In this document: positions 25,132 through 33,414 of the stretch, piece by piece | Layout: each line of letters starts with the position of its first letter | How positions within the stretch are numbered: position 1 is the stretch's first letter | Assembly (NCBI RefSeq): GCF_000389965.1 | Contig: NC_021191.1 | Coordinates: 9,053,501 to 9,117,500, forward strand | Direction: 5' to 3' | DNA length: 64,000 nt | From: Actinoplanes sp. N902-109 | Lineage (GTDB): Bacteria > Actinomycetota > Actinomycetes > Mycobacteriales > Micromonosporaceae | Translations under genes and position numbers: made by a program | Notes under the pieces: model-generated | Databases searched by the model: none | Seen by the model: the letters and a program-made list of their open reading frames with translations, nothing else | Told to the model about the DNA's origin: nothing

Positions 25132-25397
25132 AGCATCGGCGAGCCTATCCGAGGTTGGTAACGGAGTAGTGACGGCCGCCCGAGGCGTGATCGACCCGAT
25201 ATGTACGAACGTTTTCCTCGCTCTTGGTGCCCGTCGTGCATGATGGGTAACGAGAGGGGTACGCGGCAGCGGCAATGTCTCATTCTGGCAAAAAATGAGC
25301 GGCAGCCCCCCGCTCAACTTTCGGTTGCGTGCGCCGGATGGTTAACTCTTCCGGTCCCGCTGTCAGCTCGGATCGGCAAGACGAGGGAACCTTACTT

Positions 25398-26111
25398 ATG
25401 GCAGACATCACTGGAGACCAGCGGATCCAGTCCGAAGTGCTCGAAGGCCTCGCCACGGCTGTGAACCACCGGCAGTGGTTCGTCGAGCTGGCAATCCCGT
25501 ACCTGGGAGACAACCCGATCGAGATCGGCAGCGGTCTCGGCGACTACGCCCTGGCCTGGTCGGAGCACGTCCCGCACTTCACCGCCACCGAGGCGGACCC
25601 GGACCGGCTGGTGCAGCTCAAGGAGCGCCTGGCCGACCACCCCACGATCGACGTGCGTCAGCTCCTGCTGCCGGCGGCCGACGCCGCGGGTGAGTACAGC
25701 GCCGCCGTGTCCTACAACGTGCTCGAGCACATCGAGGACCACGTGGGCGCGCTGCGCAGCATGGCCGAGCTGGTCCGCCCGGGCGGCCGGGTCATCCTGA
25801 TCGTCCCCGCGTTCATGTTCGCGATGAGCCAGGTCGACATCGCGACGGGCCACATCCGCCGCTACACCAAGAAGTCGATGCGGGCCGCGATGACCGAGGC
25901 CGGCCTCACCATCGAGAAGCTGCACTACGCGAACGCGCTGGGCCTGATCGGCTACTACGGCGCGACGAGCATCTTCAAGCTGGCCCCCAAGGAGGGCCCG
26001 ATGGTGAAGATCTACGACAGCCTGGTGCTGCCGGTGACCAAGGCCGCGGAGAGCGTCGTGAAGCCGCCGTTCGGTCAGTCCGTCTTCGTCGTGGCGAAGG
26101 TGCCCGGCTGA
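25398..26111 (+). CDS. Class I SAM-dependent methyltransferase
   Basis: This 237-residue protein has motif I IEIGSGLGDYAL near residue 38, an acidic end of strand 2 in TATEADPDRL, and SYNVLEHIEDH (motif IV/post-motif) near residue 108, then LVRPGGRVILIVP. This is the Methyltransf_11/23 layout, often acting on lipids, sugars or quinones. AGGGAAC precedes ATG 25398. It is divergent from a GT-C-like membrane protein, so modification of a surface glycan or lipid is possible but not shown. A strong terminator follows. Confidence 0.85.
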   Translation: MADITGDQRIQSEVLEGLATAVNHRQWFVELAIPYLGDNPIEIGSGLGDYALAWSEHVPHFTATEADPDRLVQLKERLADHPTIDVRQLLLPAADAAGEYSAAVSYNVLEHIEDHVGALRSMAELVRPGGRVILIVPAFMFAMSQVDIATGHIRRYTKKSMRAAMTEAGLTIEKLHYANALGLIGYYGATSIFKLAPKEGPMVKIYDSLVLPVTKAAESVVKPPFGQSVFVVAKVPG

Positions 26112-26198
26112 CCCACCTCATCCCGCAGCGGTTCTTCGCTGCAGGACGACACAGACGCGCCGCGCCGGCCTGCGCCGGCGCTCGCGAGGGGTAAGTAC

Positions 26199-26230
26199 CC
26201 GAAGCCCGCCGGTCCGCCGGCGGGCTTCGG
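26199..26230. terminator. Strong bidirectional terminator hairpin
   Basis: CCGAAGCCCGCCGG (26199-26212) pairs perfectly with CCGGCGGGCTTCGG (26217-26230) around a TCCG tetraloop, 14 pairs. It lies between the convergent methyltransferase and PEBP genes, four bases from the end of the latter. Confidence 0.85.
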
Positions 26231-26234
26231 TACG

Positions 26235-26765
26235 TCAGCCCTTGACCTGGTACGTGGGCCGGATCGTCGCCCGGGCCAGCGTGTGGAACGCGAGGTTGAA
26301 ACCGACGTACGCCGGGGTGGCGTCCGCGCCGACCTCGAGCCGGTCCACGTCGAGGGCGTGCACCGCGAACACGTACCGGTGCGGCCGGTCACCGGGCGGC
26401 GGCGCGGCACCGCCATAGCCCGCCTCGCCGTAGTCGGTGCGGATGGTGAATGCTCCCTCCGGCAGCGGGTCCACGCCGCGGGCCAGCTCGGTCACCGAGG
26501 CCGGCAAATTGACCACGACCCAGTGCCAGAAACCACTGCCGGTCGGCGCGTCCGGGTCGAAGCAGGTCACCACGAAGCCGCGGGTCTCGGCCGGGAAGCC
26601 GGACCAGGCCAGTTGCGGCGACAGGTTCTTGCCGCCGACGCTGGTGTGCACGTGAAGCTCGTCGAGCTGCTGACCGTCGACCACGTCCGTGCTTGTCACC
26701 GTGAACGCGGGCACCGGCGGCAGGATGTCGTACGGATCCGGTGCTTGGGCACGCTCCAGGCTCAT
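26235..26765 (-). CDS. YbhB/YbcL-family PEBP (Raf kinase inhibitor-like) protein
   Basis: This 176-residue protein matches bacterial phosphatidylethanolamine-binding proteins: NLSPQLAWSGFPAETRGFVV, CFDPDAPTGSGFWHWVVVNLP (the DPDAP and HW ligand-pocket boxes), and GDRPHRYVFAVHALDVDRL near the end. These form a compact beta fold with an anion-binding site; the cellular role in bacteria is unclear. It has no signal peptide. It is transcribed away from the kinase at 27082. Confidence 0.88.
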   Translation of the reverse strand: MSLERAQAPDPYDILPPVPAFTVTSTDVVDGQQLDELHVHTSVGGKNLSPQLAWSGFPAETRGFVVTCFDPDAPTGSGFWHWVVVNLPASVTELARGVDPLPEGAFTIRTDYGEAGYGGAAPPPGDRPHRYVFAVHALDVDRLEVGADATPAYVGFNLAFHTLARATIRPTYQVKG

Positions 26766-26997
26766 ACTCGATAGTCCTTCCCACTACTGCGGAGTCCGGT
26801 CCAGACTGCCCTGGTTCCGCCGAGAGTAATCGCGTCACGTGTCCAACAGCTTTCGAATCCGTCGGCTGGCACGTCCGGCCGGGTGACCGGTCCGGAACGC
26901 ACAGGTGGTGCGCGGGGCCGGACCGGCCCGGGGCGATAGTGAGGTCAGGCATCCGACCGGGTACGCGCGGCCGAGATCCCCGTGCCCGGTGGTGAAC

Positions 26998-27036
26998 AGC
27001 AGTCGGCACCCGCTCTCCGGACGGGTGCCGACTGCT
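26998..27036. other. Perfect 15-bp stem-loop in a divergent intergenic region
   Basis: AGCAGTCGGCACCCG (26998-27012) pairs with CGGGTGCCGACTGCT (27022-27036) around nine bases, without mismatch. The 316-base gap 26766-27081 lies between divergent genes, where no terminator is expected. The stem sits 45 bases before the kinase GTG, so it would be in its leader if the promoter is upstream. Nothing else stands out in the gap. Confidence 0.6.
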
Positions 27037-27081
27037 GTCAAAGCCACCCGTCCGGCGCAGGCGTGGTGAGACGATCGGACC

Positions 27082-28284
27082 GTGAGAGCACCTCCGCCCG
27101 AGAACGAAGCCGGCCGGCTGGCCGCGCTGCACGAGGCCCGGGTGCTGGACACCCTCCCCGAGGAGGACTTCGACGACATCGCGCTGCTCGCGTCCGAGAT
27201 CTGCGGCACCCCGATCGGCTTGGTCACGCTGATCGCCGAGGATCGGCAGTGGTTCAAGGCCAAGGTCGGGCTCGACCTGGACGGCGCTCACCGGGATGTG
27301 GCGTTCTGCTCCTACGTCGTACACGGGCATGACCTGCTCGAAGTGCCGGACACCCAGGTCGATCCGCGGTTCCACGACAACCCGCTGGTGACCGGCGACG
27401 ACAACTTCCGGTTCTATGCCGGTGCGCCGGTGATCCTGGACGGCACCCACGCCGTCGGCACGGTCTGCGTGATCGACAACGAGCCGCGCGAGCTCACCAC
27501 CGCGCAGCGCCGGGCCCTGCGCAGCCTCGCCCGGCACGCATCGGTGCAGCTGGAACTGCGCAAGTACGCCCGGCACGCCGGGGAGATCGCCGACCGGATG
27601 CGCCAGCTCGACCGGATGAAGGACTCGTTCCTGGCCAGCGTCAGCCACGAATTGCGCACGCCGCTCGCCTCGATCCGCGGCTACCTGGAGATGCTGCTGG
27701 AGGATGAGCTGGACGCGGACACCTCGCAGCGCTTCCTGCTGGTCATGCAGCGCAACTCGGACCGGCTGCTGCGGCTCATCGATGATCTGCTGACGGTGGC
27801 CCGGCTGCACGACGACGGGCTCGACCTGGACCTCGCCGAGGTGGATCTGGCCGAGCTGGCCCACCAGGTGGTGCTGTCCTGCCGCCCGCTGGCCGAGCAC
27901 CGCGAGGTCAAGCTGCGCGACCGGACGGCCAGCCCGGTGCACGTACGGGGGGATGCCAAGCGGCTGAACCAGGCGCTCAACCATCTGATCGTCAACGCCC
28001 TCAAGTTCACCGCGCCGGGCGGCGAGATCGCCGTGACCAGCACGAACGACGGCGAACCGGAGCTGACCATCACCGACACCGGGGTCGGCATCCCGGCCGG
28101 CGACCTGCCGCACGTCTTCGACCGCTTCTTCCGCAGCGCGTCCGCGGACACCATGGCCGTGCCCGGGCCCGGCATCGGGCTGGCGATCGTGCGCTCGATC
28201 ATCGACGCCCATCACGGCAGCATCCACCTGGACAGCGAACCGGGCATCGGCACCACTGTGCGGCTGATCCTGCCCCGACCCTAG
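27082..28284 (+). CDS. GAF-domain sensor histidine kinase
   Basis: This soluble 400-residue kinase has an N-terminal GAF domain (about residues 20-155), a short coiled linker, HisKA with SFLASVSHELRTPLASIRGY (phospho-His near residue 193), and HATPase with NHLIVNALKFTAPGG (N box), ITDTGVGIPAGD (G1), FDRFFR (F box) and GPGIGLAIV (G2). There are no membrane segments, so the signal is cytoplasmic, possibly redox or a small ligand. No response-regulator gene is adjacent, so it is an orphan kinase. GTG start at 27082. Confidence 0.9.
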   Translation: MRAPPPENEAGRLAALHEARVLDTLPEEDFDDIALLASEICGTPIGLVTLIAEDRQWFKAKVGLDLDGAHRDVAFCSYVVHGHDLLEVPDTQVDPRFHDNPLVTGDDNFRFYAGAPVILDGTHAVGTVCVIDNEPRELTTAQRRALRSLARHASVQLELRKYARHAGEIADRMRQLDRMKDSFLASVSHELRTPLASIRGYLEMLLEDELDADTSQRFLLVMQRNSDRLLRLIDDLLTVARLHDDGLDLDLAEVDLAELAHQVVLSCRPLAEHREVKLRDRTASPVHVRGDAKRLNQALNHLIVNALKFTAPGGEIAVTSTNDGEPELTITDTGVGIPAGDLPHVFDRFFRSASADTMAVPGPGIGLAIVRSIIDAHHGSIHLDSEPGIGTTVRLILPRP

Positions 28285-28341
28285 CGCCGGTCTGCCGGGG
28301 GATGGTCTGCCGCAGCCCGGCGATCCCCTGCGGGACCGGCG
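28285..28341. terminator. Nested bidirectional terminator
   Basis: CGCCGGTC (28285-28292) pairs with GACCGGCG (28334-28341), and GGGGAT (28298-28303) pairs with ATCCCC (28323-28328) inside it. The element fills exactly the whole gap between the stop of the kinase and the stop of the convergent prepilin-like gene. Confidence 0.6.
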
Positions 28342-28899
28342 TCAGAGCAGGCTGCGGCCGGCGGCGCAGTAGTCGTTGCCGCTGGTGCGGGAGGTGTTGA
28401 GGGCGGTGAAAACGGCCTGTTCGGCATCGGTGCCCGACTTCAGCGTGAGGGCGAGCTGCTGGTAGCCGAGCCGGTCGGTGGGCGCCAGATAGGTGAACGG
28501 CGTGCTCGTGACCACCCCCGAGGCGAGCGTCTGCCAGGCGGTGGGTTGCGGTGGGTTCTGTCCGTACGCCCATGAGCGCTGAGCCAGGACACCAGCCTCG
28601 ACCCGCAGCTGGAAGCAGGTGTTCTGGACACCCAGGAAGTCAACCGTCGCGGCGCCGGCTGCCGGTGTGGTGGCGATGCCCTTCGCGTAGCGGACCTCCC
28701 GGTCCAGCCGCTGCAGCACCAGACCGAGCTGGGTCTGTCCGACGGACTTGGCGTCGACCGCGTTCGCCGCCCGGTACATCGCCAGGATGCTGGTGGCGAA
28801 CACGGCCGTCACCACTGTCATCACGGCGGCCGACACCATGACGTCGATGAGGGTGAAGCCCGCGTCGGACACCCGGTTCGGCGCGGGCTGCTTCCTCAT
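28342..28899 (-). CDS. Prepilin-like protein (type IV pilin/PulJ-like N-terminus)
   Basis: This 185-residue protein has a short basic leader and AGFTLIDVMVSAAVMTVVTA, a prepilin peptidase site followed by a hydrophobic helix. The residue at +5 of the mature form is Asp instead of the usual Glu. The C-terminal domain is a globular part with two Cys (NTCFQLRV and DYCAAG) that could form a disulfide. It looks like a minor pseudopilin. No pilus assembly ATPase or peptidase gene is nearby, so its partners must be elsewhere. Confidence 0.82.
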   Translation of the reverse strand: MRKQPAPNRVSDAGFTLIDVMVSAAVMTVVTAVFATSILAMYRAANAVDAKSVGQTQLGLVLQRLDREVRYAKGIATTPAAGAATVDFLGVQNTCFQLRVEAGVLAQRSWAYGQNPPQPTAWQTLASGVVTSTPFTYLAPTDRLGYQQLALTLKSGTDAEQAVFTALNTSRTSGNDYCAAGRSLL

Positions 28900-28942
28900 G
28901 ACCCGTCCATCGGCGGCCGGTCCGCCGACTCAAGCGATCGGT

Positions 28943-29947
28943 TCAGAAACGTTCGATGTGCAACCCCCGGTAGAGCCGCCGATAGACCACCCCGGTGCCC
29001 GGGTTGCCGGCGTCGATCATCATTCCGCCACCCATGTACACGCCCACGTGACCCGGTCCGACAACGAGATCCCCGGCGCGGGCCGACGAGCGGGAAACGG
29101 TCCGCGCCCGGGCCGCCTGGGCTCCCGAGGAGTGCGGCAGGGCGATGCCGGCCTGGGCATAGGCGCGCTTGGTGAGACCCGAACAGTCGAAAGAGGCCGG
29201 GCCCTCGCCACCGCTGGTATAGCGTTTGCCCACCTGGGCGCGGGCATAGGCGATCACTGCGGCCATTCCGCGGCGTTGGCTCGTGGCGGTGTGGCGGACC
29301 GTTCTGCTTTTCGTCGCGGTGTGGCGGGTGGCCGTGGTCCGCCTGGTCGTACGCCTGGTGGTCGTCCGGTTCGCGGTGGTTCGGTGAGCGGTCGCCCGTT
29401 TTGTCAGGCGCCGGGTCGAGTGACTGGCCAGTTGGTTGCTACGGGAGCTACGGGCCGCGGTGCCGCGGCTCCCGTGCTGGGTGCCCTGCTGGGCGGCCTC
29501 GCGCTGGGCAGCCCGGTGTTCGGCGGCGCGGCGCTGGGCGGCACGCACCGCGGCGCGGCGGGCGGCGGCGCGGCGGGCGGCGGCTAGTTCGCGGGTGCGT
29601 TCCGCCTTCCGTACCGCGGCGATCTGGCGGTGGGCTGCCTGCAGCGCGGTCGCGGCAGGCCGGATGACCGACCGCCGGGCCGCGGAGCGTGAGGCGGGCC
29701 GGGACGCCGGCCGGGACGCCACGACCGGCTGAGCCGCCACCGCCGGAGCGGCCACAAGAATGGGGGGAAGATGGGCTTCCGCGGACATTTCTACGGGTTC
29801 AAGAGCCGGTGCGCTCACCGCAAGGGCAAGGGCGCCGGCGGCCAGGACACGGCCGGTGGACGGACGGGACAGCGAAACCTCCGAACTCGGCCCGGAGCTC
29901 TCACGCGAATCCCATTCGTGCACGGCTGCCACGTTGCCGCCGCACAC
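28943..29947 (-). CDS. Secreted NlpC/P60 peptidoglycan endopeptidase
   Basis: From GTG 29947 it has 334 residues. It has a basic region, a hydrophobic stretch (VLAAGALALAVSAPAL, residues 34-49) as signal peptide, and a long Arg/Ala/Thr-rich linker with RTTTRRTTRRTT repeats (about 85-225). The C-terminal catalytic NlpC/P60 domain has FDCSGLTKRAY (nucleophile Cys), GHVGVYMGGG (catalytic His) and MIDAG. It cleaves peptide stems in peptidoglycan. The arginine-rich linker is unusually basic and may bind wall polymers. The start is uncertain; GTG 29923 is another choice. Confidence 0.88.
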   Translation of the reverse strand: MCGGNVAAVHEWDSRESSGPSSEVSLSRPSTGRVLAAGALALAVSAPALEPVEMSAEAHLPPILVAAPAVAAQPVVASRPASRPASRSAARRSVIRPAATALQAAHRQIAAVRKAERTRELAAARRAAARRAAVRAAQRRAAEHRAAQREAAQQGTQHGSRGTAARSSRSNQLASHSTRRLTKRATAHRTTANRTTTRRTTRRTTATRHTATKSRTVRHTATSQRRGMAAVIAYARAQVGKRYTSGGEGPASFDCSGLTKRAYAQAGIALPHSSGAQAARARTVSRSSARAGDLVVGPGHVGVYMGGGMMIDAGNPGTGVVYRRLYRGLHIERF

Positions 29948-29984
29948 TTGTCACCCGTTGAGCAGCGACAATGGGAACCCGGGC

Positions 29985-30050
29985 AAATTTGTCATTCCGT
30001 CGACCATGCCAACACACATTCGCGGCACCGAACGGCGGAATTGACAAATT
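29985..30050. promoter_or_regulatory. AT-rich inverted repeat between NlpC/P60 and lipB
   Basis: AAATTTGTCATTCCG (29985-29999) and CGGAATTGACAAATT (30036-30050) are inverted copies, with one extra base in the second and 36 bases between them. They lie in the 369-base gap 29948-30316 between divergent NlpC/P60 and lipB genes and stand out by low GC. A dimeric regulator of the cell-wall hydrolase is one explanation, an RNA leader structure another. I see no ydaO-type riboswitch core in this gap. Confidence 0.5.
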
Positions 30051-30316
30051 CATCCCGGCCCCGCTGTCGATTCCGAGCGGTTCTGTTCGTGTCAAGAGTG
30101 ACGGAATCCTCCGGGAGGAGTGATACCGCTGAACGGCTGCCGATGAATCGGCGCGAAACCGGAGGGGCAGCGCCGGCGCGGGACCATGACCGCCGGACAC
30201 CGGCACGGTCACCCGATCGGGGGACGCCGGCTCACCGGTTCTGCCGGGCAGGCACACGCCGGACCACCCCGTCCGGGTTGCCGCGTTGCGGGACGTGGCC
30301 GGGCACACTGGAACCC

Positions 30317-30964
30317 ATGGAACGTGTCGATCTCGGGGAAGTGGCTTACGACGACGCCATGCGGCGGATGGCGGGCTGGGTCGCTGAGCGCCGGTCCGGC
30401 GCCGCGCCCGACCGGCTCTTCCTGCTGACTCACCCGAAGGTCATCACGTACGGCCACACGACCCCGATCAGCGACCTGCCCAGCGCCCTGTCGGACATCC
30501 CCGCGGTGGAGGCGGACCGTGGCGGCCACGCCACCTACCACGGGCCCGGGCAGCTCATCGGTTACCTGGTGCTCGACCTGCACGAGCGCGGGCCCGGAGA
30601 CATCGTGCGCCAGCTGGAGAACAGCCTGGTCGCCGCGCTGGGCAGCCTCGGCTTCGCCGCCGAGCGCCGGGACACGCCCAAGGGGTCGCCCAGCCTGGTC
30701 GGCGTGTGGACGCCGGACGGCCGCAAGATCGTGTCGATCGGCATGCGCATCCGCGGCGGGGTCACCAGTCACGGGTTCGCCCTCAACATCGACCCGGACC
30801 TGTCGGTGTTCGACACGTTCGTGGCGTGCAGCCTGGCCGACGTCACCATGACCTCGCTGAGCCGGCTCGCCGCCGAGCAGGGCCGGCCGCTGCCCGGTGA
30901 GGCCGAGATCCGCGACGCTATCGCGCTGAGTCTGCAGAAGCCGAGTCCGCCAGAACAGCCGTGA
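30317..30964 (+). CDS. lipB: Octanoyltransferase LipB
   Basis: This 215-residue protein transfers octanoyl groups from acyl carrier protein to lipoyl domains, the first step of lipoate synthesis. Signature segments are EADRGGHATYHGPGQLIGY (substrate pocket), GRKIVSIGMRI with the catalytic Lys, and VTSHGFALNID followed by VACSLADV with the catalytic Cys (usually in a PCG context). ATG 30317 starts at the normal family N-terminus although the frame is open upstream. lipA is not seen here. It overlaps the convergent PARG gene by 47 bases. Confidence 0.92.
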   Translation: MERVDLGEVAYDDAMRRMAGWVAERRSGAAPDRLFLLTHPKVITYGHTTPISDLPSALSDIPAVEADRGGHATYHGPGQLIGYLVLDLHERGPGDIVRQLENSLVAALGSLGFAAERRDTPKGSPSLVGVWTPDGRKIVSIGMRIRGGVTSHGFALNIDPDLSVFDTFVACSLADVTMTSLSRLAAEQGRPLPGEAEIRDAIALSLQKPSPPEQP

Positions 30965-31727
30965 ACTCGGGCCGGTTCGGGCCGAGCACCGCGAACACCA
31001 CCCGCTCGACCGGCGTGGTGCGCAGGGCGTCGGCGAAGGCCCGGGCCACCTCGGTGGGGTCGTTGCGGAACACCCCGCAACCCCACGCGCCCAGCACCAG
31101 CCGCCGGTGTCCGTGTGCGGCGGCCACCGCGAGCACCCGGCGCGCCCGCCGGCGCAAGATCTCCGGCACCCGCGGGACCTCCTCGGCCGGGAGAGCGCCA
31201 CGATTGGGCGCGGCGGCGGTCAAGAACGAGACCTCGTACGGGTCGTCGAGCAGCTCGCCGTGATCGTCCCGGAACACCGGCACCCGCGGCGAGTAGATGA
31301 CCCGGTCGGAATAGGCGAGGTCGCTGTGCGAGCGATGACCGGCGTAGAAGTCGCCGGCCGCCAGCAGGCACGGGTACAGCGCCGAACTGCGCGCGATGCT
31401 CTCCTCCTGCGCCTGGGCGCCGTTGCGGAAGCCGCCGCCGGGGTTGCGGGCGGACGCGAAGACCAGGGCCGCCACGTCACCCCCCAGCCGCCGGGCCGCG
31501 GCCAGCGTCGACTCGCCCGTCACCTCGATCACCGGTGCTGCTCCGCGCGGCCTCCGGCCGACCCGCAGGTCGTCGGCCGGCAGGTCTTGGTCCGGCTCGT
31601 AGAGGCGCGTGCCGGCGACGGCGGATGACACGTCGATCCGTACGTCTGTGCCGCGTGCGGTGCGGTAAGCCTGCCGCTCGGCGATCTCCACTGCTGTGCG
31701 AGCCATGTCCCGCAGTCGTGCACTCAT
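30918..31727 (-). CDS. Bacterial poly(ADP-ribose) glycohydrolase (TIGR02452 family)
   Basis: This 269-residue protein shows the PARG signature FASARNPGGGFRNGAQAQEE (GGG-x6-8-QEE), whose Glu pair is catalytic, followed by SIARSSALYPCL and, later, LGAWGCGVFRNDP, the macrodomain phosphate loop. It should hydrolyse ADP-ribose polymers or protein-linked ADP-ribose in the cytoplasm. ATG 31727 with GGAC upstream is preferred over ATG 31784, which overlaps the start of the neighbouring dehydrogenase. No ADP-ribosyltransferase is recognisable nearby. Confidence 0.86.
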   Translation of the reverse strand: MSARLRDMARTAVEIAERQAYRTARGTDVRIDVSSAVAGTRLYEPDQDLPADDLRVGRRPRGAAPVIEVTGESTLAAARRLGGDVAALVFASARNPGGGFRNGAQAQEESIARSSALYPCLLAAGDFYAGHRSHSDLAYSDRVIYSPRVPVFRDDHGELLDDPYEVSFLTAAAPNRGALPAEEVPRVPEILRRRARRVLAVAAAHGHRRLVLGAWGCGVFRNDPTEVARAFADALRTTPVERVVFAVLGPNRPEFTAVLADSASADSAR

Positions 31728-31782
31728 GATGCGTCCATGATGGTCATCCGGGCGGGACCCGTCATCCGGAATACTCAGCGTC

Positions 31783-32838
31783 ATGTCGACTTCACTGCTT
31801 GACGGCGTCCGTGCGCTCGGCCCCTCGATCCGCGACCTCGCGCCGGACATCGAGCGCGACCGGGCCGTCCCCGCTGCGGTGATCGAACAGCTCACGAAGC
31901 TCGGCATCTTCCGGCTCACCGCGCCCGCGGCGGCCGGTGGGCTGGAGGCGGACCCGGCCACGCTGGTGCGGGTGTTCGAGGAACTCGGCCACGCCGACGG
32001 TTCCACCGGCTGGTGCGCGATGATCGGCGGTGCCACCGGGATCGCCCTGGGTTACCTGCCGCCGGCGACGGCCACCGAGTTGCTGGCCGACCCACGCTTC
32101 CTGATCGCCGGGGTCGCCGCCCCCACCGGCCGGGCCACCCCGGTCGACGGCGGGTTCCGGGTGAGCGGGCGCTGGGCGTTCGCGAGCGGCTGCCGGCACG
32201 CGACCTGGCTGGTCGGCGGCGCGCTCACCCCGGCCGGGCCCCGGCTGTTCATCCTGGACCCGGCCGAGCTCACCTTTCACGACACGTGGCATGTCGCCGG
32301 GCTGCGCGGCACCGGCAGCCACGACTTCTCGGCCGATGCCGTGTTCGTGCCGGAGTCCCGCACGTTCTCGCTCGCCGAGCCGCCGACCCAGCCGGGGGCG
32401 CTCTACCGCTTCCCGGCCGTGCCGCTACTGTCCGTCGGCATCGGTGCGGTGGCCCTCGGTATCGCCCGGGCGGCCATCGCGGACTTCGCCGACCTGTCCC
32501 GCAGCAAACTCAATCCGATGACCGGGGAACCACTGGCCACCCGCCCGGCGGCTCGCGTGGCGATGGCGGAAGCGACGGCTGCACACGGCGCCGGAATGGC
32601 ATATCTGCTGCACGAGGTCGGTGCGGCTGTGCCCGTACCGGACATGGTGCGGCTGGCCGTCATCACCGCGACCCGCAACGCGGCCCGGGCGGTCGATCTG
32701 GTCTATGCCGCGGCCGGCGGCAGCGCGGTCTACGAATCCAGCCCGCTGCAACGCCACTTCCGCGACGTGCACGCGGCCACGCAGCACGCCATGGTCTCCG
32801 CGGAGGTGCTGGAAAACATCGGGAAGGCCCTGCTTTAG
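31783..32838 (+). CDS. Acyl-CoA dehydrogenase-fold flavin enzyme
   Basis: This 351-residue protein has the three-domain ACAD fold: an N-terminal helical part with LTKLGIFRLTAPAAAGGLEA, the middle beta domain with RVSGRWAFASGCRHATWLVG, and a C-terminal helical bundle with AAGGSAVYESSPLQRHFRDV. The SGCRHATW and GG-A-V-Y segments are more like the class D two-component monooxygenases (HpaB/HsaA/DszC) than true dehydrogenases. A flavin reductase gene lies tail to tail, sharing four bases, and could supply reduced flavin. Substrate unknown. Confidence 0.82.
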   Translation: MSTSLLDGVRALGPSIRDLAPDIERDRAVPAAVIEQLTKLGIFRLTAPAAAGGLEADPATLVRVFEELGHADGSTGWCAMIGGATGIALGYLPPATATELLADPRFLIAGVAAPTGRATPVDGGFRVSGRWAFASGCRHATWLVGGALTPAGPRLFILDPAELTFHDTWHVAGLRGTGSHDFSADAVFVPESRTFSLAEPPTQPGALYRFPAVPLLSVGIGAVALGIARAAIADFADLSRSKLNPMTGEPLATRPAARVAMAEATAAHGAGMAYLLHEVGAAVPVPDMVRLAVITATRNAARAVDLVYAAAGGSAVYESSPLQRHFRDVHAATQHAMVSAEVLENIGKALL

Positions 32839-33362
32839 CCCGGGTACGGCCGCAGCGCGCGAGCCTCCCGCAACGTCGACCCCCACCAGGCCAGACCGTC
32901 CAGCATCCGGCGCATCGCAGCCGTGCTCGCCGGATCGGTGGGTTGCCCGTCCACGCCGAAGCACTGCCGGCCCCCGTGAAAACTCACCGTGTCCCGGACC
33001 GTATGCGCGTGCAGCTCGGCGAGAACGGGCCGCAAGTGCTCCACCGCGCGCAACCCACCGGAAAGCCCGCCGTACGAAACAAAAGCGACCGGCTTGGCCT
33101 GCCACTCCGCCCGATGATCGTCGATCAGCACCTTCAACGGCCCGGGATAGCTGTGGTTGTACTCCGGCGTGACAATCACGAAAGCGTCCGCGACATCGAG
33201 CCGCTTGGCGACGCTCGCCGCGTCCACCGGATCGACCAGATCGGCCTCCAACTCGGCATGCCGCGCCGTCTCGGTCGCCGCCCACCCGGCGATGGTCGGC
33301 CCGAAACGGCCCTCCCGAACACTTCCCACAACAACAGCAACCCGAAGCGGCGTCCGATTCAT
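32835..33362 (-). CDS. NADPH-dependent FMN reductase
   Basis: This 175-residue flavodoxin-fold protein has the start VAVVVGSVREGRFGPTIAGW (phosphate-binding loop) and VTPEYNHSYPGPLKVLIDD, the family hallmark P-E-Y-N, then FVSYGGLSGGLRAVEHL. It reduces FMN with NADPH, or quinones/azo dyes in some relatives. It is convergent with the ACAD-fold gene, so a two-component monooxygenase is possible, but different strands mean separate promoters. Confidence 0.88.
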   Translation of the reverse strand: MNRTPLRVAVVVGSVREGRFGPTIAGWAATETARHAELEADLVDPVDAASVAKRLDVADAFVIVTPEYNHSYPGPLKVLIDDHRAEWQAKPVAFVSYGGLSGGLRAVEHLRPVLAELHAHTVRDTVSFHGGRQCFGVDGQPTDPASTAAMRRMLDGLAWWGSTLREARALRPYPG

Positions 33363-33414
33363 GGTCCCGACGCTAGAACCGCAACCAAGGTTGAGGTCAA
33401 CCGCTCCGCCGCGC

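Noticed and set aside
29948..30316. ydaO (c-di-AMP) riboswitch upstream of NlpC/P60
   Set aside because: I could not find the conserved core or its paired helices; only an AT-rich inverted repeat is evident.
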